64,000 nucleotides of DNA, taken from Terribacillus saccharophilus (lineage in GTDB: Bacteria > Bacillota > Bacilli > Bacillales > Amphibacillaceae). Each line of letters starts with the position of its first letter. The stretch's first letter is position 1. The notes beneath the pieces were generated by a model, which did not search any database, had not been told where the DNA came from, and saw only the letters and a program-made list of their open reading frames with translations. The DNA lies in assembly GCA_900110015.1 (NCBI GenBank), contig FOCD01000002.1, positions 434,001 to 498,000 of the forward strand. Reading direction: 5' to 3'. Position numbers and translations under genes: made by a program. Shown in pieces: positions 50,562 through 60,313 of this stretch.

Positions 50562-50598
50562 TAAAAAAAAGAAAACTAACCATAATGGTCAGTTTTCT
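50562..50598 (-). terminator. fbaA terminator
   Basis: GAAAACTGACCAT / ATGGTTAGTTTTC stem and eight T on the minus strand. Confidence 0.93.
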
Positions 50599-50619
50599 CT
50601 TTTGTTTTATTGTTTTTAT

Positions 50620-51483
50620 TTACGCTTTGCCTGAAGAGCCGAATTCGCGCATTTTGCCGATTACTGTTTCTTTAATCGCATCGCGAGCTGGTCCTAGGTA
50701 TTTACGTGGATCGTATTCGTTTGGTTTCTCTGCCAATACTTCGCGAACGCGTTTAGCAGAAGAAATTTGGTTTTCTGTGTTCACGTTGATTTTAGAAGTA
50801 CCAAGCGTGATTGCTTTTTGGATATCTTTTGTCGGGATACCAGTACCGCCGTGCAATACCAATGGAAGACTAGTTGTGTTGAAGATCTCTTCCATACGGT
50901 CGAATCCAAGGTTTGGTTCGCCTTTGTAAGGGCCGTGTACGGAACCAAGCGCTGGTGCGAAGCAGTCAACGCCAGTTTCTTCCACTAGCTGTTTACATTC
51001 AGAAGGAATCGCGTACGCTGCGTCTGCATCGTCTACGATAAGGTCGTCTTCTTGTCCACCGATGCGGCCAAGTTCTGCTTCAACAGATACGCCGTGGAAG
51101 TGTGCAAGTTCTACTACCTTCTTCGTAAGTGCAATGTTTTCTTCCAAAGGATGGTGGGAACCATCGATCATTACGGAAGTGAAACCAGCATGGATCGCTT
51201 TTGCACATGTTTCGAAACTAGAACCATGGTCAAGGTGAATTGCTACTGGGACAGTGATGTTATAGTCTTCCAAAAGACCTTTAACCATCAATACAACTGT
51301 CTTGAAGCCACCCATATATTTCGCTGCCCCTTCGGATACACCAAGGATGACAGGAGAGCTTTCTTCCTGTGCTGCTTGCAGGATTGCTTGTGTGAATTCA
51401 AGGTTGTTGATGTTAAACTGTCCTACAGCATAGTGATTGTCTTTTGCTACATCTAGCATTTCTTTCATTGATACTAAAGGCAT
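50620..51483 (-). CDS. fbaA: Class II fructose-1,6-bisphosphate aldolase
   Basis: 287 residues. Zinc/phosphate site motifs: [32 protein letters not shown] and VLHGGTGIP. It cleaves FBP to DHAP and GAP in glycolysis and the reverse in gluconeogenesis. AAGGAGG precedes the ATG. It has its own promoter inside the spo0F-fbaA gap, yet spo0F has no terminator, so it is also read from upstream. Confidence 0.97.
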   Translation of the reverse strand: MPLVSMKEMLDVAKDNHYAVGQFNINNLEFTQAILQAAQEESSPVILGVSEGAAKYMGGFKTVVLMVKGLLEDYNITVPVAIHLDHGSSFETCAKAIHAGFTSVMIDGSHHPLEENIALTKKVVELAHFHGVSVEAELGRIGGQEDDLIVDDADAAYAIPSECKQLVEETGVDCFAPALGSVHGPYKGEPNLGFDRMEEIFNTTSLPLVLHGGTGIPTKDIQKAITLGTSKINVNTENQISSAKRVREVLAEKPNEYDPRKYLGPARDAIKETVIGKMREFGSSGKA

Positions 51484-51562
51484 AACAAAAATCCTCCTTC
51501 AAATTTGCACGACGGTCGGCAACTATCTATGTGAAGTCGTGTATTTATCGCTTCCATACATA

Positions 51563-51591
51563 AGAATACCAACTCACCCGTCATGGTGCAA
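51563..51591 (-). promoter_or_regulatory. fbaA sigma-A promoter
   Basis: TTGCAC, 17 bases, TATTCT on the minus strand, about 80 bases before the fbaA start codon. Confidence 0.65.
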
Positions 51592-51605
51592 CATTTCCCG
51601 CACTT

Positions 51606-51983
51606 TTATACTTGATTCGACCCTTGTTTTACTGCTTGATTCACCATTTTTCGCACATTAAGTATGTCAAAAGGCTTAGCAAGCACACAAATTAGAAAGT
51701 CATAATTATCCAGGAAAGTTTCTGCTTCCTCCGCCAATCCGCTCATCATGATTGTAGGGATAGACAGTCCCTGTTCCTTCAATCTATCCAGCACCGCTGG
51801 TCCATCGAGCACCGGCAGCTTATAATCGATTAGCAGCAAATCCGGCTTCTGTCTTTTTATCTGATCAAGAGCTTTTGCTCCTGTGCCGACGGAAATCACT
51901 GTATGTCCTTCTTCCCGGATGACTTCCTCCAGCAAAATCCTGATACCTGGCTGGTCATCCACGATCAACACGTGCTTACTCAT
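51606..51983 (-). CDS. spo0F: Sporulation phosphorelay response regulator Spo0F
   Basis: 125 residues, a single receiver domain with no output domain. Phosphoacceptor D53 (LLLIDYKLP), acidic pair D9/D10, Ser81 in place of the usual Thr, and Lys103 in AKPFDI. Spo0F relays phosphate from sporulation kinases to Spo0B. The regions after Ser81 (GLAEEAETFLDNYDFLICV) differ from the B. subtilis sequence, which could change kinase or Rap contacts (inference). Place between fbaA and pyrG is conserved. Confidence 0.93.
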   Translation of the reverse strand: MSKHVLIVDDQPGIRILLEEVIREEGHTVISVGTGAKALDQIKRQKPDLLLIDYKLPVLDGPAVLDRLKEQGLSIPTIMMSGLAEEAETFLDNYDFLICVLAKPFDILNVRKMVNQAVKQGSNQV

Positions 51984-51997
51984 CCGCTTATCCCCCT

Positions 51998-52027
51998 AGA
52001 AAACGAAGCAAGCACAAGCTTGCTTCG
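51998..52027 (-). terminator. pyrG terminator
   Basis: Perfect stem GAAGCAAGC / GCTTGCTTC with a four-base loop, then GTTTTC. It sits between pyrG and spo0F. Confidence 0.8.
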
Positions 52028-52090
52028 ACATAATGTTCACTGCTGTGACCCAATTACACCTTTTTCTAGTAAAAAGCTCCAAATTCCTGC
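52024..52090 (-). promoter_or_regulatory. spo0F promoter region: sigma-H-like site and Spo0A box
   Basis: GCAGGAATT (52090-52082) matches the sigma-H -35 RNAGGAWWW, and an AGAAA-type -10 follows 11-12 bases later (partial match to RNNGAAT). TGTCGAA at 52030-52024 is a perfect 0A box overlapping the foot of the pyrG terminator. In B. subtilis spo0F has a sigma-H promoter and Spo0A control, so this is consistent. Confidence 0.55.
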
Positions 52091-52126
52091 TTCTCCACTC
52101 AAAATAATTGTATTTAGATGTGTCAA

Positions 52127-53889
<1,763 letters not shown>

Positions 53890-53913
53890 TAACATTAAGC
53901 GATTATTATTCGC

Positions 53914-54471
53914 TTAGCGGTCTTCCTCTTCGTCGTCGTCTTCTTCACCAGTGATGTGCATATCTTCTCCAACGATTTCACGAGTTTCTTCGTCTGTGTC
54001 GTCGCTCTGATAATCACCTTCGTAATCATCTTCCGCTACATCATCGTCAGCTAGATCGTCGTCATCTTCCTCTTCGTCGCCGTAATCTGCGTCAAAGCCT
54101 TCTTCGTCTAGTGTGAAGTCTTCTTCAAGATCGTCCATATCCTCATCTTCATCCGCTACACGTTTCTTCCTTTTCTTCGTAGGTTCAACTGTAACGTCTT
54201 CGTCGAATTGATCCACTGTATACCAGCTTTTCAATCCCCAAAGATTGGATCCTGCTGTCATAAAACGGCCATCTACGTTCAAGTCCGTATAGAACTGCAG
54301 CAAGTATTCATCACGCTGATCGGAGCTCATTTTTTTGATGTCAGCTACTTTATTGAATAAATCTTTATAATCGGTTGCTTTGTTTTCTTCCTCAAGAATC
54401 AAGTTCGTCAATTCCACGAGGGAAAAGTCAGCAAGCTCTTCTTTGCTGTATTCTTTCAAACCCACTGTCAC
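53914..54471 (-). CDS. rpoE: RNA polymerase delta subunit
   Basis: 185 residues from GTG. The N-terminal ~90 residues form the winged-helix domain (YSKEELADFSLVELTNLILEEENKATDYKDLF, LQFYTDLNVDGRFM, NLWGLKSWY). The rest is a highly acidic disordered tail of Asp and Glu. Delta recycles RNA polymerase and raises promoter selectivity, notably sensitivity to the initiating nucleotide level. A hairpin (TAAGCGA / TCGCTTA) starts at its stop codon. Confidence 0.96.
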   Translation of the reverse strand: MTVGLKEYSKEELADFSLVELTNLILEEENKATDYKDLFNKVADIKKMSSDQRDEYLLQFYTDLNVDGRFMTAGSNLWGLKSWYTVDQFDEDVTVEPTKKRKKRVADEDEDMDDLEEDFTLDEEGFDADYGDEEEDDDDLADDDVAEDDYEGDYQSDDTDEETREIVGEDMHITGEEDDDEEEDR

Positions 54472-54574
54472 AGCACTCCCTTTGTCAATAAGTTGGTTAT
54501 GTTCACGTCTACCGTTTTAGAACCATACCTTACATTATATTGCCAGGCCTATCAAAATGCAATATTTCTTCAGA

Positions 54575-55633
54575 TCAGCGGCGTTTTTTAACTTGTTTGA
54601 CTTGTTTTGACAGCTGTTTGAACTGTTTTCTCTGTTCCAGCTGTGCTTTGGTGGATGTCTTACTATCAAGATACTGAAGCTCCCGCTGCAGCTTAAAATA
54701 GCTGCGAAGCCGTTCTTCCTCCAGCTCACCATTCTCTACAGCCTCCTGCACACGGCATCCAGGTTCATTATTATGGGTGCAGTCACGGAAACGGCATGTT
54801 TCTCCCAGTTGTTCAATATCAGTAAAAGCTGCTGACACACCAGTATGCTGCTGATCCCATAGCTGCAGTTCGCGCATACCAGGGGTATCGATAATCATAC
54901 CGCCGCCTGGCAGCTGTACAAGCTCACGATGCGTTGTCGTGTGTTTGCCTTTGCCATCATCTTCACGGATTCCTCCTGCCAGCTGTACATCTTTTCCGTA
55001 CAGCATGTTGACGAGGGTGGACTTGCCCGCGCCTGAAGAACCTAAGAAGGCCGCAGTTATACCGGGGGCGAGCTGCCTGCTGATAGCGTCAACCCCTCTT
55101 CTGTCAACCGCACTCGTAACATGGAGGGTCACACCTGGAGCTATTGCTTCGACTTCACTATATTTCTCCTCCAAGTTATCACACAGGTCCCCTTTGCTTA
55201 AAATGATGACCGGTGATGCCCCACTGTCATAAGCTGCCAATAAATAGCGTTCCAGTCTGCGAAGATTATAATCCTGATTTAACGCCATAACCAAATACAC
55301 ATAATCAACATTCACTGCGACGATTTGTTCCTTTGTCACCGCTCCTGCCTCTTTACGAGAAAACTTACTTTTTCGCGGCAATAAAGCGTGTATTGTCGCT
55401 TTGCCTTCTTCATGCCGCGCATCTACCAGTACCCAATCTCCGACTGCTGGATAATCTCCAGTTTGCCGAAACTTCCCTGACGGTGTCGCAAGCATCTCTC
55501 CTCTGTCATCAAGCACTCTGTACATATGTTTATGCTCCAGCACAATACGAGCTGGTGTCCAAGCCTTATCATATGCTTGCTTTGCTGTTTCCAATTGGTC
55601 ATTCCATCCTAATAAATTCAATGCTTCGTTCAT
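54575..55633 (-). CDS. rsgA: Ribosome small-subunit-dependent GTPase A (RsgA/YjeQ family)
   Basis: 352 residues: N-terminal OB fold, circularly permuted GTPase with G4 LSKGD, G1 GSSGAGKST and G3 DTPGMRE, then a zinc knuckle CRFRDCTHNNEPGC. RsgA checks late 30S assembly. The sequence is of the longer 350-residue kind; B. subtilis has its RsgA (yloQ) elsewhere, near prkC/yloR, so this may be a second paralogue. AGGAGG stands five bases before the ATG. The C terminus is Lys/Gln-rich (LEQRKQFKQLSKQVKQVKKRR). Confidence 0.9.
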   Translation of the reverse strand: MNEALNLLGWNDQLETAKQAYDKAWTPARIVLEHKHMYRVLDDRGEMLATPSGKFRQTGDYPAVGDWVLVDARHEEGKATIHALLPRKSKFSRKEAGAVTKEQIVAVNVDYVYLVMALNQDYNLRRLERYLLAAYDSGASPVIILSKGDLCDNLEEKYSEVEAIAPGVTLHVTSAVDRRGVDAISRQLAPGITAAFLGSSGAGKSTLVNMLYGKDVQLAGGIREDDGKGKHTTTHRELVQLPGGGMIIDTPGMRELQLWDQQHTGVSAAFTDIEQLGETCRFRDCTHNNEPGCRVQEAVENGELEEERLRSYFKLQRELQYLDSKTSTKAQLEQRKQFKQLSKQVKQVKKRR

Positions 55634-55663
55634 GTTTTCCTCCTAGTGGTAGCTTTTTTAGCC

Positions 55664-55692
55664 ATAATAAAAAGGACTGTTTGCACAGCCCT
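55664..55692 (-). terminator. Second hairpin between the 22-aa ORF and rsgA
   Basis: AGGGCTGT / ACAGTCCT (G-U pair) with a GCAA loop, followed by TTTTATTAT on the minus strand. It lies about 30 bases upstream of the rsgA start, so it must be leaky or regulated if rsgA is read through it. Confidence 0.8.
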
Positions 55693-55700
55693 TCCACTAG

Positions 55701-55728
55701 AATTTAAAATAGCAGAAATAATCTGCTA
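55701..55728 (-). terminator. First hairpin after the 22-aa ORF
   Basis: TAGCAGA / TCTGCTA with a five-base loop and TTTTAAATT downstream. Its first three bases are the stop codon of the small ORF. Confidence 0.65.
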
Positions 55729-55794
55729 CTCCAGACGAGCAGAAGGGATGTGCGTAGTGACGGACGGCTTTTTAATCATTGTATATGTCAACAT
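55726..55794 (-). CDS. Candidate 22-residue peptide or leader ORF upstream of rsgA
   Basis: ATG at 55794, seven bases after AAAGGGATG, with 22 sense codons and TAG. The product starts MLTYTMIKKPS and ends HIPSARLE; it is hydrophilic, with no membrane segment. It lies in a compact unit: promoter TTTACA-18-TATCAT (55876-55847), this ORF, then two hairpins, then rsgA. I do not recognise the peptide. It could be a small protein or a leader that controls rsgA by attenuation. Confidence 0.5.
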   Translation of the reverse strand: MLTYTMIKKPSVTTHIPSARLE

Positions 55795-55846
55795 AATCAT
55801 CATCCCTTTCTGCGTCCGGTTTTACCGTTCGCTCTGATTTGTTTTT

Positions 55847-55876
55847 ATGATACATGATATTGGCTATATTTGTAAA
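55847..55876 (-). promoter_or_regulatory. Candidate promoter of the small ORF / rsgA unit
   Basis: TTTACA, 18 bases, TATCAT on the minus strand, in the divergent region between rsgA and cls. Confidence 0.55.
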
Positions 55877-55909
55877 GCCTATTATTACTTCGGGAAAGGA
55901 GGTCAGTGT

Positions 55910-57097
55910 ATGTATGTCTTCTTCTTCCTGCTGGCTCTCCTGTTCCTCATAATAGTGCTCGTATGGGTGGACTTGTCGCTTGGCAGGAGGTATAGCAAAA
56001 GAAATGCAGTCAATCGGCTGATCGGTCATAAGCATGCCTTTGTTTCCATGTTCGATGATGGAGTCAACTTCTATGACGCGTTGATCCGTGACATAAAAAC
56101 TGCACAGATGTCAGTTGATATCCAGTTCTTCCTTGTAAAATGGGACGAACCTACACAGCAGTTGACAGAATTACTGCAAAAGCGAGCACAGGAAGGAATC
56201 AAAATCCGCTTCCTACTCGACAGAATCGGCGGCTACCGCTTACCACGAAAAGAACGAAAGCGTCTGCGACAATCGGGTGTGATGCTGCGATTTGCTAATA
56301 TTCCACGCTTTCCTTATTTCCTGTACAACCTGAACTATCGTAACCACAGAAAAGTGACCATCATTGATCAGCGAAGTGCCTATGTCGGAGGATTCAATAT
56401 CGGAAAAGAGTATTTAAGCAAAGAACCTCGTTTTGGTTTTTGGCGAGATTGTGTCGTCAAATTAGAAGGCGAGGCAGTATACACATTTGTACAGTTATTT
56501 GCCTCCGATTGGGGTGTTCCATTTCACGTATTACCCAAACAATCTCCTGCACTTGATGGTGCACAGATCGAAGTTGTTATTACAGCGTCAGATGGATACG
56601 AAGATTGGTTGCTGCACCAAATACATCATGCGAAGGAATATCTTTATATCGGCACACCTTACTGCGTACCGACCAGACGTGTGGAAGCTGCCCTCAAACG
56701 AGCTGCTGAAAGAGGTGTGGATGTCAGGCTCATGCTTCCGTCCAAAGTAGATCATTATGTTGTCAATCAAGTGTCTTTCCACTTTGCCCGTCGTCTGCTG
56801 CAGCATGGCGTACGAATTAACTTGTATCAAAATGGCTTTTATCACGCAAAAATTCTTCTGTGCGACGGATTATGGTGTGCTGTCGGTTCTGCTAATCTTG
56901 ATGGACGGAGTTTGCTAATTAATAAGGAGCTTACTGTGACTATCAGAGAGAACGACCTCTTTTATGCCCAGCTTCTCGCTCTTTGGAAAAAAGATGAACA
57001 ATCAAGCATTGTAGCTTCAGTTAAGACTATACAAAAACGCCCATGGATTGCTAAGGCGACCGGTATCATCTTTAGACCATTGCGGAATTACCTATAA
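55910..57097 (+). CDS. cls: Cardiolipin synthase-like phospholipase D family protein
   Basis: 395 residues from the ATG at 55910 (AAAGGAGG seven bases upstream). One strong N-terminal membrane segment (about 2-22), then two PLD domains with HKD motifs HRKVTIID..GGFNIG and HAKILLCD..GSANLDGRS. It condenses phosphatidylglycerol to cardiolipin or is a related phosphatidyltransferase; only one membrane segment is seen where ClsA has two, so it is nearest to YwiE. It shares a divergent region with the rsgA unit and converges on argS. Confidence 0.9.
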   Translation: MYVFFFLLALLFLIIVLVWVDLSLGRRYSKRNAVNRLIGHKHAFVSMFDDGVNFYDALIRDIKTAQMSVDIQFFLVKWDEPTQQLTELLQKRAQEGIKIRFLLDRIGGYRLPRKERKRLRQSGVMLRFANIPRFPYFLYNLNYRNHRKVTIIDQRSAYVGGFNIGKEYLSKEPRFGFWRDCVVKLEGEAVYTFVQLFASDWGVPFHVLPKQSPALDGAQIEVVITASDGYEDWLLHQIHHAKEYLYIGTPYCVPTRRVEAALKRAAERGVDVRLMLPSKVDHYVVNQVSFHFARRLLQHGVRINLYQNGFYHAKILLCDGLWCAVGSANLDGRSLLINKELTVTIRENDLFYAQLLALWKKDEQSSIVASVKTIQKRPWIAKATGIIFRPLRNYL

Positions 57098-57134
57098 AAA
57101 AAGCCCGCCAGCACTGCTGCTGACGGGCTTTTGT
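57096..57134. terminator. Bidirectional terminator between cls and argS
   Basis: AAGCCCGCCAGCA / TGCTGACGGGCTT with a CTGC loop, A-run on one side and T-rich on the other. It serves both convergent genes. Confidence 0.93.
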
Positions 57135-57138
57135 ATTT

Positions 57139-58809
57139 TTACATTTTTTCTGGTGCTTCAACACTGATGAGACGCAGTGCATTTTTAATTGTAATACGAA
57201 CAGACTTCATCAACGCAATCCGCGCTTTCGTTAGCTCTTCGTTATCTGGGTTTAATACTTTCTCCGCATTATAGAAGCTGTGGAGTGCAGAAGCCAGATC
57301 AAAGCTATATTGCGTGATGCGGTGCGGCATGCGTTTTTCAGCCGCGTCTGCAACTACTTGAGGGAATTCTCCAAGTCGTTTTAGAAGATCCAATTCTTTC
57401 TCAGCAGTCAGAAGACTCGCATCATATGGACCTTCAGTCTGGAATCCTTTTTCAGCAGCCTGCGCAAGCATCGTGCTGATCCGAGCATATGCATACTGCA
57501 CATAGAAAACAGGATTTTCATTTGATTGTGATTTCGCCAAATCCATGTCGAAATCAAGATGAGAGTCACTGGAACGCATAACGAAGAAGTAACGCATTGC
57601 ATCGATGCCGACCTCTTCCATTAATTCACGAAGCGTAACCGCTTTTCCAGTACGTTTACTCATTTTAACCTTTTCGCCATTTTCGAACAGGTTGACCATC
57701 TGGATGATTGTAACTTCCAGTGTATCTGCGTCATAGCCAAGCGCTTGAATTGCGGCACACATACGCGGGATATAGCCATGGTGATCGGCTCCCCACACGT
57801 TGATCAGCTTGGAGAATCCACGATCAAGTTTTGTCTTATGGTAAGCAATATCCGGAGTCAGATACGTATAGCTGCCATCTTGTTTAATAAGTACACGGTC
57901 TTTATCATCACCGAAGTGTGTTGAACGGAACCAAACTGCTCCATCTTCTTCAAAGACATAGTCAGTTTTACGAAGTGTCGCCAATGCCGTATCGATTTTT
58001 CCGTCTTGGTACAAAGAAGTTTCTGAATACCACACGTCAAATGGAACACGGAAATCAGCTAGATCCTTCTCCAGCTTTTTCAATTCATAAGTCAATCCAT
58101 ATTGGCGGAAGAAAGCAAGGCGTTCCTCTTCCGGCTTCGATGCATAGCTATCGCCATACTCCTCGGCAAGCTCTTTCCCAATACCAATGATGTCCTTACC
58201 ATGATAGCCGTCCTCCGGCATCTCAGCATCTTGTCCAAGTGCTTGCAGATAACGCGCCTGCACACTGCGGGCTAGGTTATCGATCTGGTTACCAGCATCA
58301 TTGATATAATACTCGCGACCAACCTCATAGCCTGCTGCATCAAGAATGTTGCAAAGAGAATCCCCTACTGCTGCACCTCGGGCATGTCCTAGGTGCAAGT
58401 CACCAGTCGGGTTCGCCGAAACGAATTCAACTTGAACTTTCTCTCCTTTACCTGCGTCCGTGCGGCCAAAATTATCGCCTGCTTCTAAGATAGTGGATAC
58501 TAGTTCACCAAGATAGCTGTTACGCATGAAAAAGTTGATGAATCCTGGTCCAGCAATTTCGATCTTTTCTACAGGGGCTTTGTCATAATCGAAGTTATTC
58601 TGCAAATCCTCTGCAATGGCACGAGGTGCTTTTTTCGCAACACGAGCAAGCTGCATCGCAATATTAGTTGCATAATCGCCATGCGCTTTATCCTTCGGCT
58701 GCTCTAAAATGATAGCAGGAATTGTTTCTTTATCAGCTAAGCCAGCTTTTAAAACAGCATCCTGAATCGCCGTTTTTAATTTTTGTTCTGTTTGTTGTAC
58801 GATATTCAT
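57139..58809 (-). CDS. argS: Arginyl-tRNA synthetase
   Basis: 556 residues: N-terminal additional domain, class I catalytic core with HIGH as HLGH ([15 protein letters not shown]) and KMSKRTG, then the DALR anticodon-binding domain ([10 protein letters not shown]). Charges tRNA-Arg. Start ATG overlaps the ywiB stop by four bases. Confidence 0.98.
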   Translation of the reverse strand: MNIVQQTEQKLKTAIQDAVLKAGLADKETIPAIILEQPKDKAHGDYATNIAMQLARVAKKAPRAIAEDLQNNFDYDKAPVEKIEIAGPGFINFFMRNSYLGELVSTILEAGDNFGRTDAGKGEKVQVEFVSANPTGDLHLGHARGAAVGDSLCNILDAAGYEVGREYYINDAGNQIDNLARSVQARYLQALGQDAEMPEDGYHGKDIIGIGKELAEEYGDSYASKPEEERLAFFRQYGLTYELKKLEKDLADFRVPFDVWYSETSLYQDGKIDTALATLRKTDYVFEEDGAVWFRSTHFGDDKDRVLIKQDGSYTYLTPDIAYHKTKLDRGFSKLINVWGADHHGYIPRMCAAIQALGYDADTLEVTIIQMVNLFENGEKVKMSKRTGKAVTLRELMEEVGIDAMRYFFVMRSSDSHLDFDMDLAKSQSNENPVFYVQYAYARISTMLAQAAEKGFQTEGPYDASLLTAEKELDLLKRLGEFPQVVADAAEKRMPHRITQYSFDLASALHSFYNAEKVLNPDNEELTKARIALMKSVRITIKNALRLISVEAPEKM

Positions 58810-59246
58810 CCGTTACTCTCCTCCTGCACACGCAACGTCAGTGCATGTCTTCTAGACTGCGCCTGATTTAAGGTTACTGTATAGCTTATCGTAAGTTCCG
58901 CCGGGCTGCCAGTTGTCAGTGGCGAGAACGTCATCGCGTGTGTGCTTGTTTCCATATGCATTGTACCATAAGGATGGCGGTATACGTTCTCTGTCGGCTG
59001 ATTCTTTATGAAAACTTGCTTCATTTCAAATCCGCCTGAGCGTTTGATACTCACCTTATCACCCGTGATAGTAATCAACGTCTTCGTTTCTCCAACTTCT
59101 TCGGATTCCTCGGTGAAATTGACGACCGTCAATCCCCCATTTGCGGAATAGGTACCAGCTGCCTTTAAAGTCGTGTACTCCGTATCATCTTCCTCCGTTA
59201 TTGCCGTATTCATCTCGATCCATACCGGAATTTTTGTCTGGCGCAT
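58806..59246 (-). CDS. ywiB: YwiB, DUF1934 family beta-barrel protein
   Basis: 146 residues, mostly strands ([55 protein letters not shown]). DUF1934 proteins adopt a small calycin-like barrel of unknown function and commonly precede argS in Bacillaceae. ATGA overlap with argS. A GAAAGGGG site precedes its ATG. Confidence 0.88.
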   Translation of the reverse strand: MRQTKIPVWIEMNTAITEEDDTEYTTLKAAGTYSANGGLTVVNFTEESEEVGETKTLITITGDKVSIKRSGGFEMKQVFIKNQPTENVYRHPYGTMHMETSTHAMTFSPLTTGSPAELTISYTVTLNQAQSRRHALTLRVQEESNG

Positions 59247-59265
59247 GCAGCTTTCCCCTTTCAGT

Positions 59266-59293
59266 AAGAAAAACGCTCCCCACGGAAGCGTCT
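59266..59293 (-). terminator. speE terminator
   Basis: ACGCTTCC / GGGAGCGTT-type stem with T-run on the minus strand, following the speE stop codon. Confidence 0.85.
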
Positions 59294-59301
59294 CTCCATT
59301 T

Positions 59302-60129
59302 TTATTTCAATAAATCCTGTACGAATTTCGGCAGGACAAAAGCAGCTTTGTGAAGCTCGGGTGTATAGTATTTCGTTTCGATCGGCTGGAACTGTTCTTC
59401 CTTCACTTCTTTCGGATGATGCACCTTGCTGCCCATCGTGAACGTCCACAGACCACTCGGATAAGTAGGGATATTCGCCGTGTATAGCTCTGTTACCGGG
59501 AAGATTTCCTTCACATCTTTGAACACTTGTGAAATCAAGTCAGCTTTAAACCACGGATTATCTGTCTGCGCAACGAACAACCCATCTTCTTTCAATGCCT
59601 TCGCAATGCCGGCATAGAAGCCTTTTGTAAACAAGTTGACGGCTGGTCCTACAGGCTCTGTCGAATCCACCATAATGACATCATAAGCGTTCTCACTTTC
59701 AGCAATATGCATAAAACCGTCACCGACGCGCACATCTGCACGAGGATCATCCATTTTACCTGCGATGGAAGGCAAGAACTTCTTGGAATACTCGATAACT
59801 TTGCCGTCGATATCAACAAGTGTAGCTTTTTTCACTTTGTCATGCTTGAGTACTTCACGGATAACACCGCCGTCTCCTCCGCCTACAATCAGCACATTCT
59901 CAGGATTCGGGTGCGTGAACAATGGCACATGCGCTACCATCTCATGATAGACGAACTCATCACGTTCTGTAGTCATAACCATGCCGTCCAATGTCAGCAT
60001 ATTACCCCATTCTTCTGTCTCAAGCATGTCCAATTTCTGAAAATCAGTCTGCTCACTATGCAGTGAACGCTTCACTTTTGCTGTGATACCAAAGCTATCT
60101 GTCTGTTTTTCTGTATACCAAAGTTCCAT
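59302..60129 (-). CDS. speE: Spermidine synthase
   Basis: 275 residues with the SAM-fold motifs [28 protein letters not shown] and [14 protein letters not shown], plus [21 protein letters not shown] for polyamine binding. It transfers aminopropyl from decarboxylated SAM to putrescine. In B. subtilis speE is followed by speB (agmatinase); here ywiB follows instead, past a terminator. Confidence 0.96.
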   Translation of the reverse strand: MELWYTEKQTDSFGITAKVKRSLHSEQTDFQKLDMLETEEWGNMLTLDGMVMTTERDEFVYHEMVAHVPLFTHPNPENVLIVGGGDGGVIREVLKHDKVKKATLVDIDGKVIEYSKKFLPSIAGKMDDPRADVRVGDGFMHIAESENAYDVIMVDSTEPVGPAVNLFTKGFYAGIAKALKEDGLFVAQTDNPWFKADLISQVFKDVKEIFPVTELYTANIPTYPSGLWTFTMGSKVHHPKEVKEEQFQPIETKYYTPELHKAAFVLPKFVQDLLK

Positions 60130-60212
60130 TAGCTGTCAAAACTCCTCTATGTGTAGAATCCTATATCATCTCGCAACTAGTGTTGGTCATTTTTATAGCT
60201 TTAAACAATCAA

Positions 60213-60240
60213 ATTATAGAGAAAATCCGAAAAAAAGCAA
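60213..60240 (-). promoter_or_regulatory. Candidate speE promoter
   Basis: TTGCTT, 16 bases, TATAAT on the minus strand, ~85 bases before the speE start. A forespore-type promoter for pbpG on the other strand could not be recognised. Confidence 0.55.
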
Positions 60241-60313
60241 CCCTTTCAGATGTTTATTATCCTACTGGATGTCGATACTGTTTTTGACACCATGAAGGAA
60301 GCAGGCGATAGAT

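Noticed and set aside
55772-56035. Minus-strand frame of 87 codons antisense to the cls start
   Set aside because: No ribosome binding site, overlaps a promoter and the well-supported cls N terminus; only the short ORF at 55726-55794 has initiation signals.
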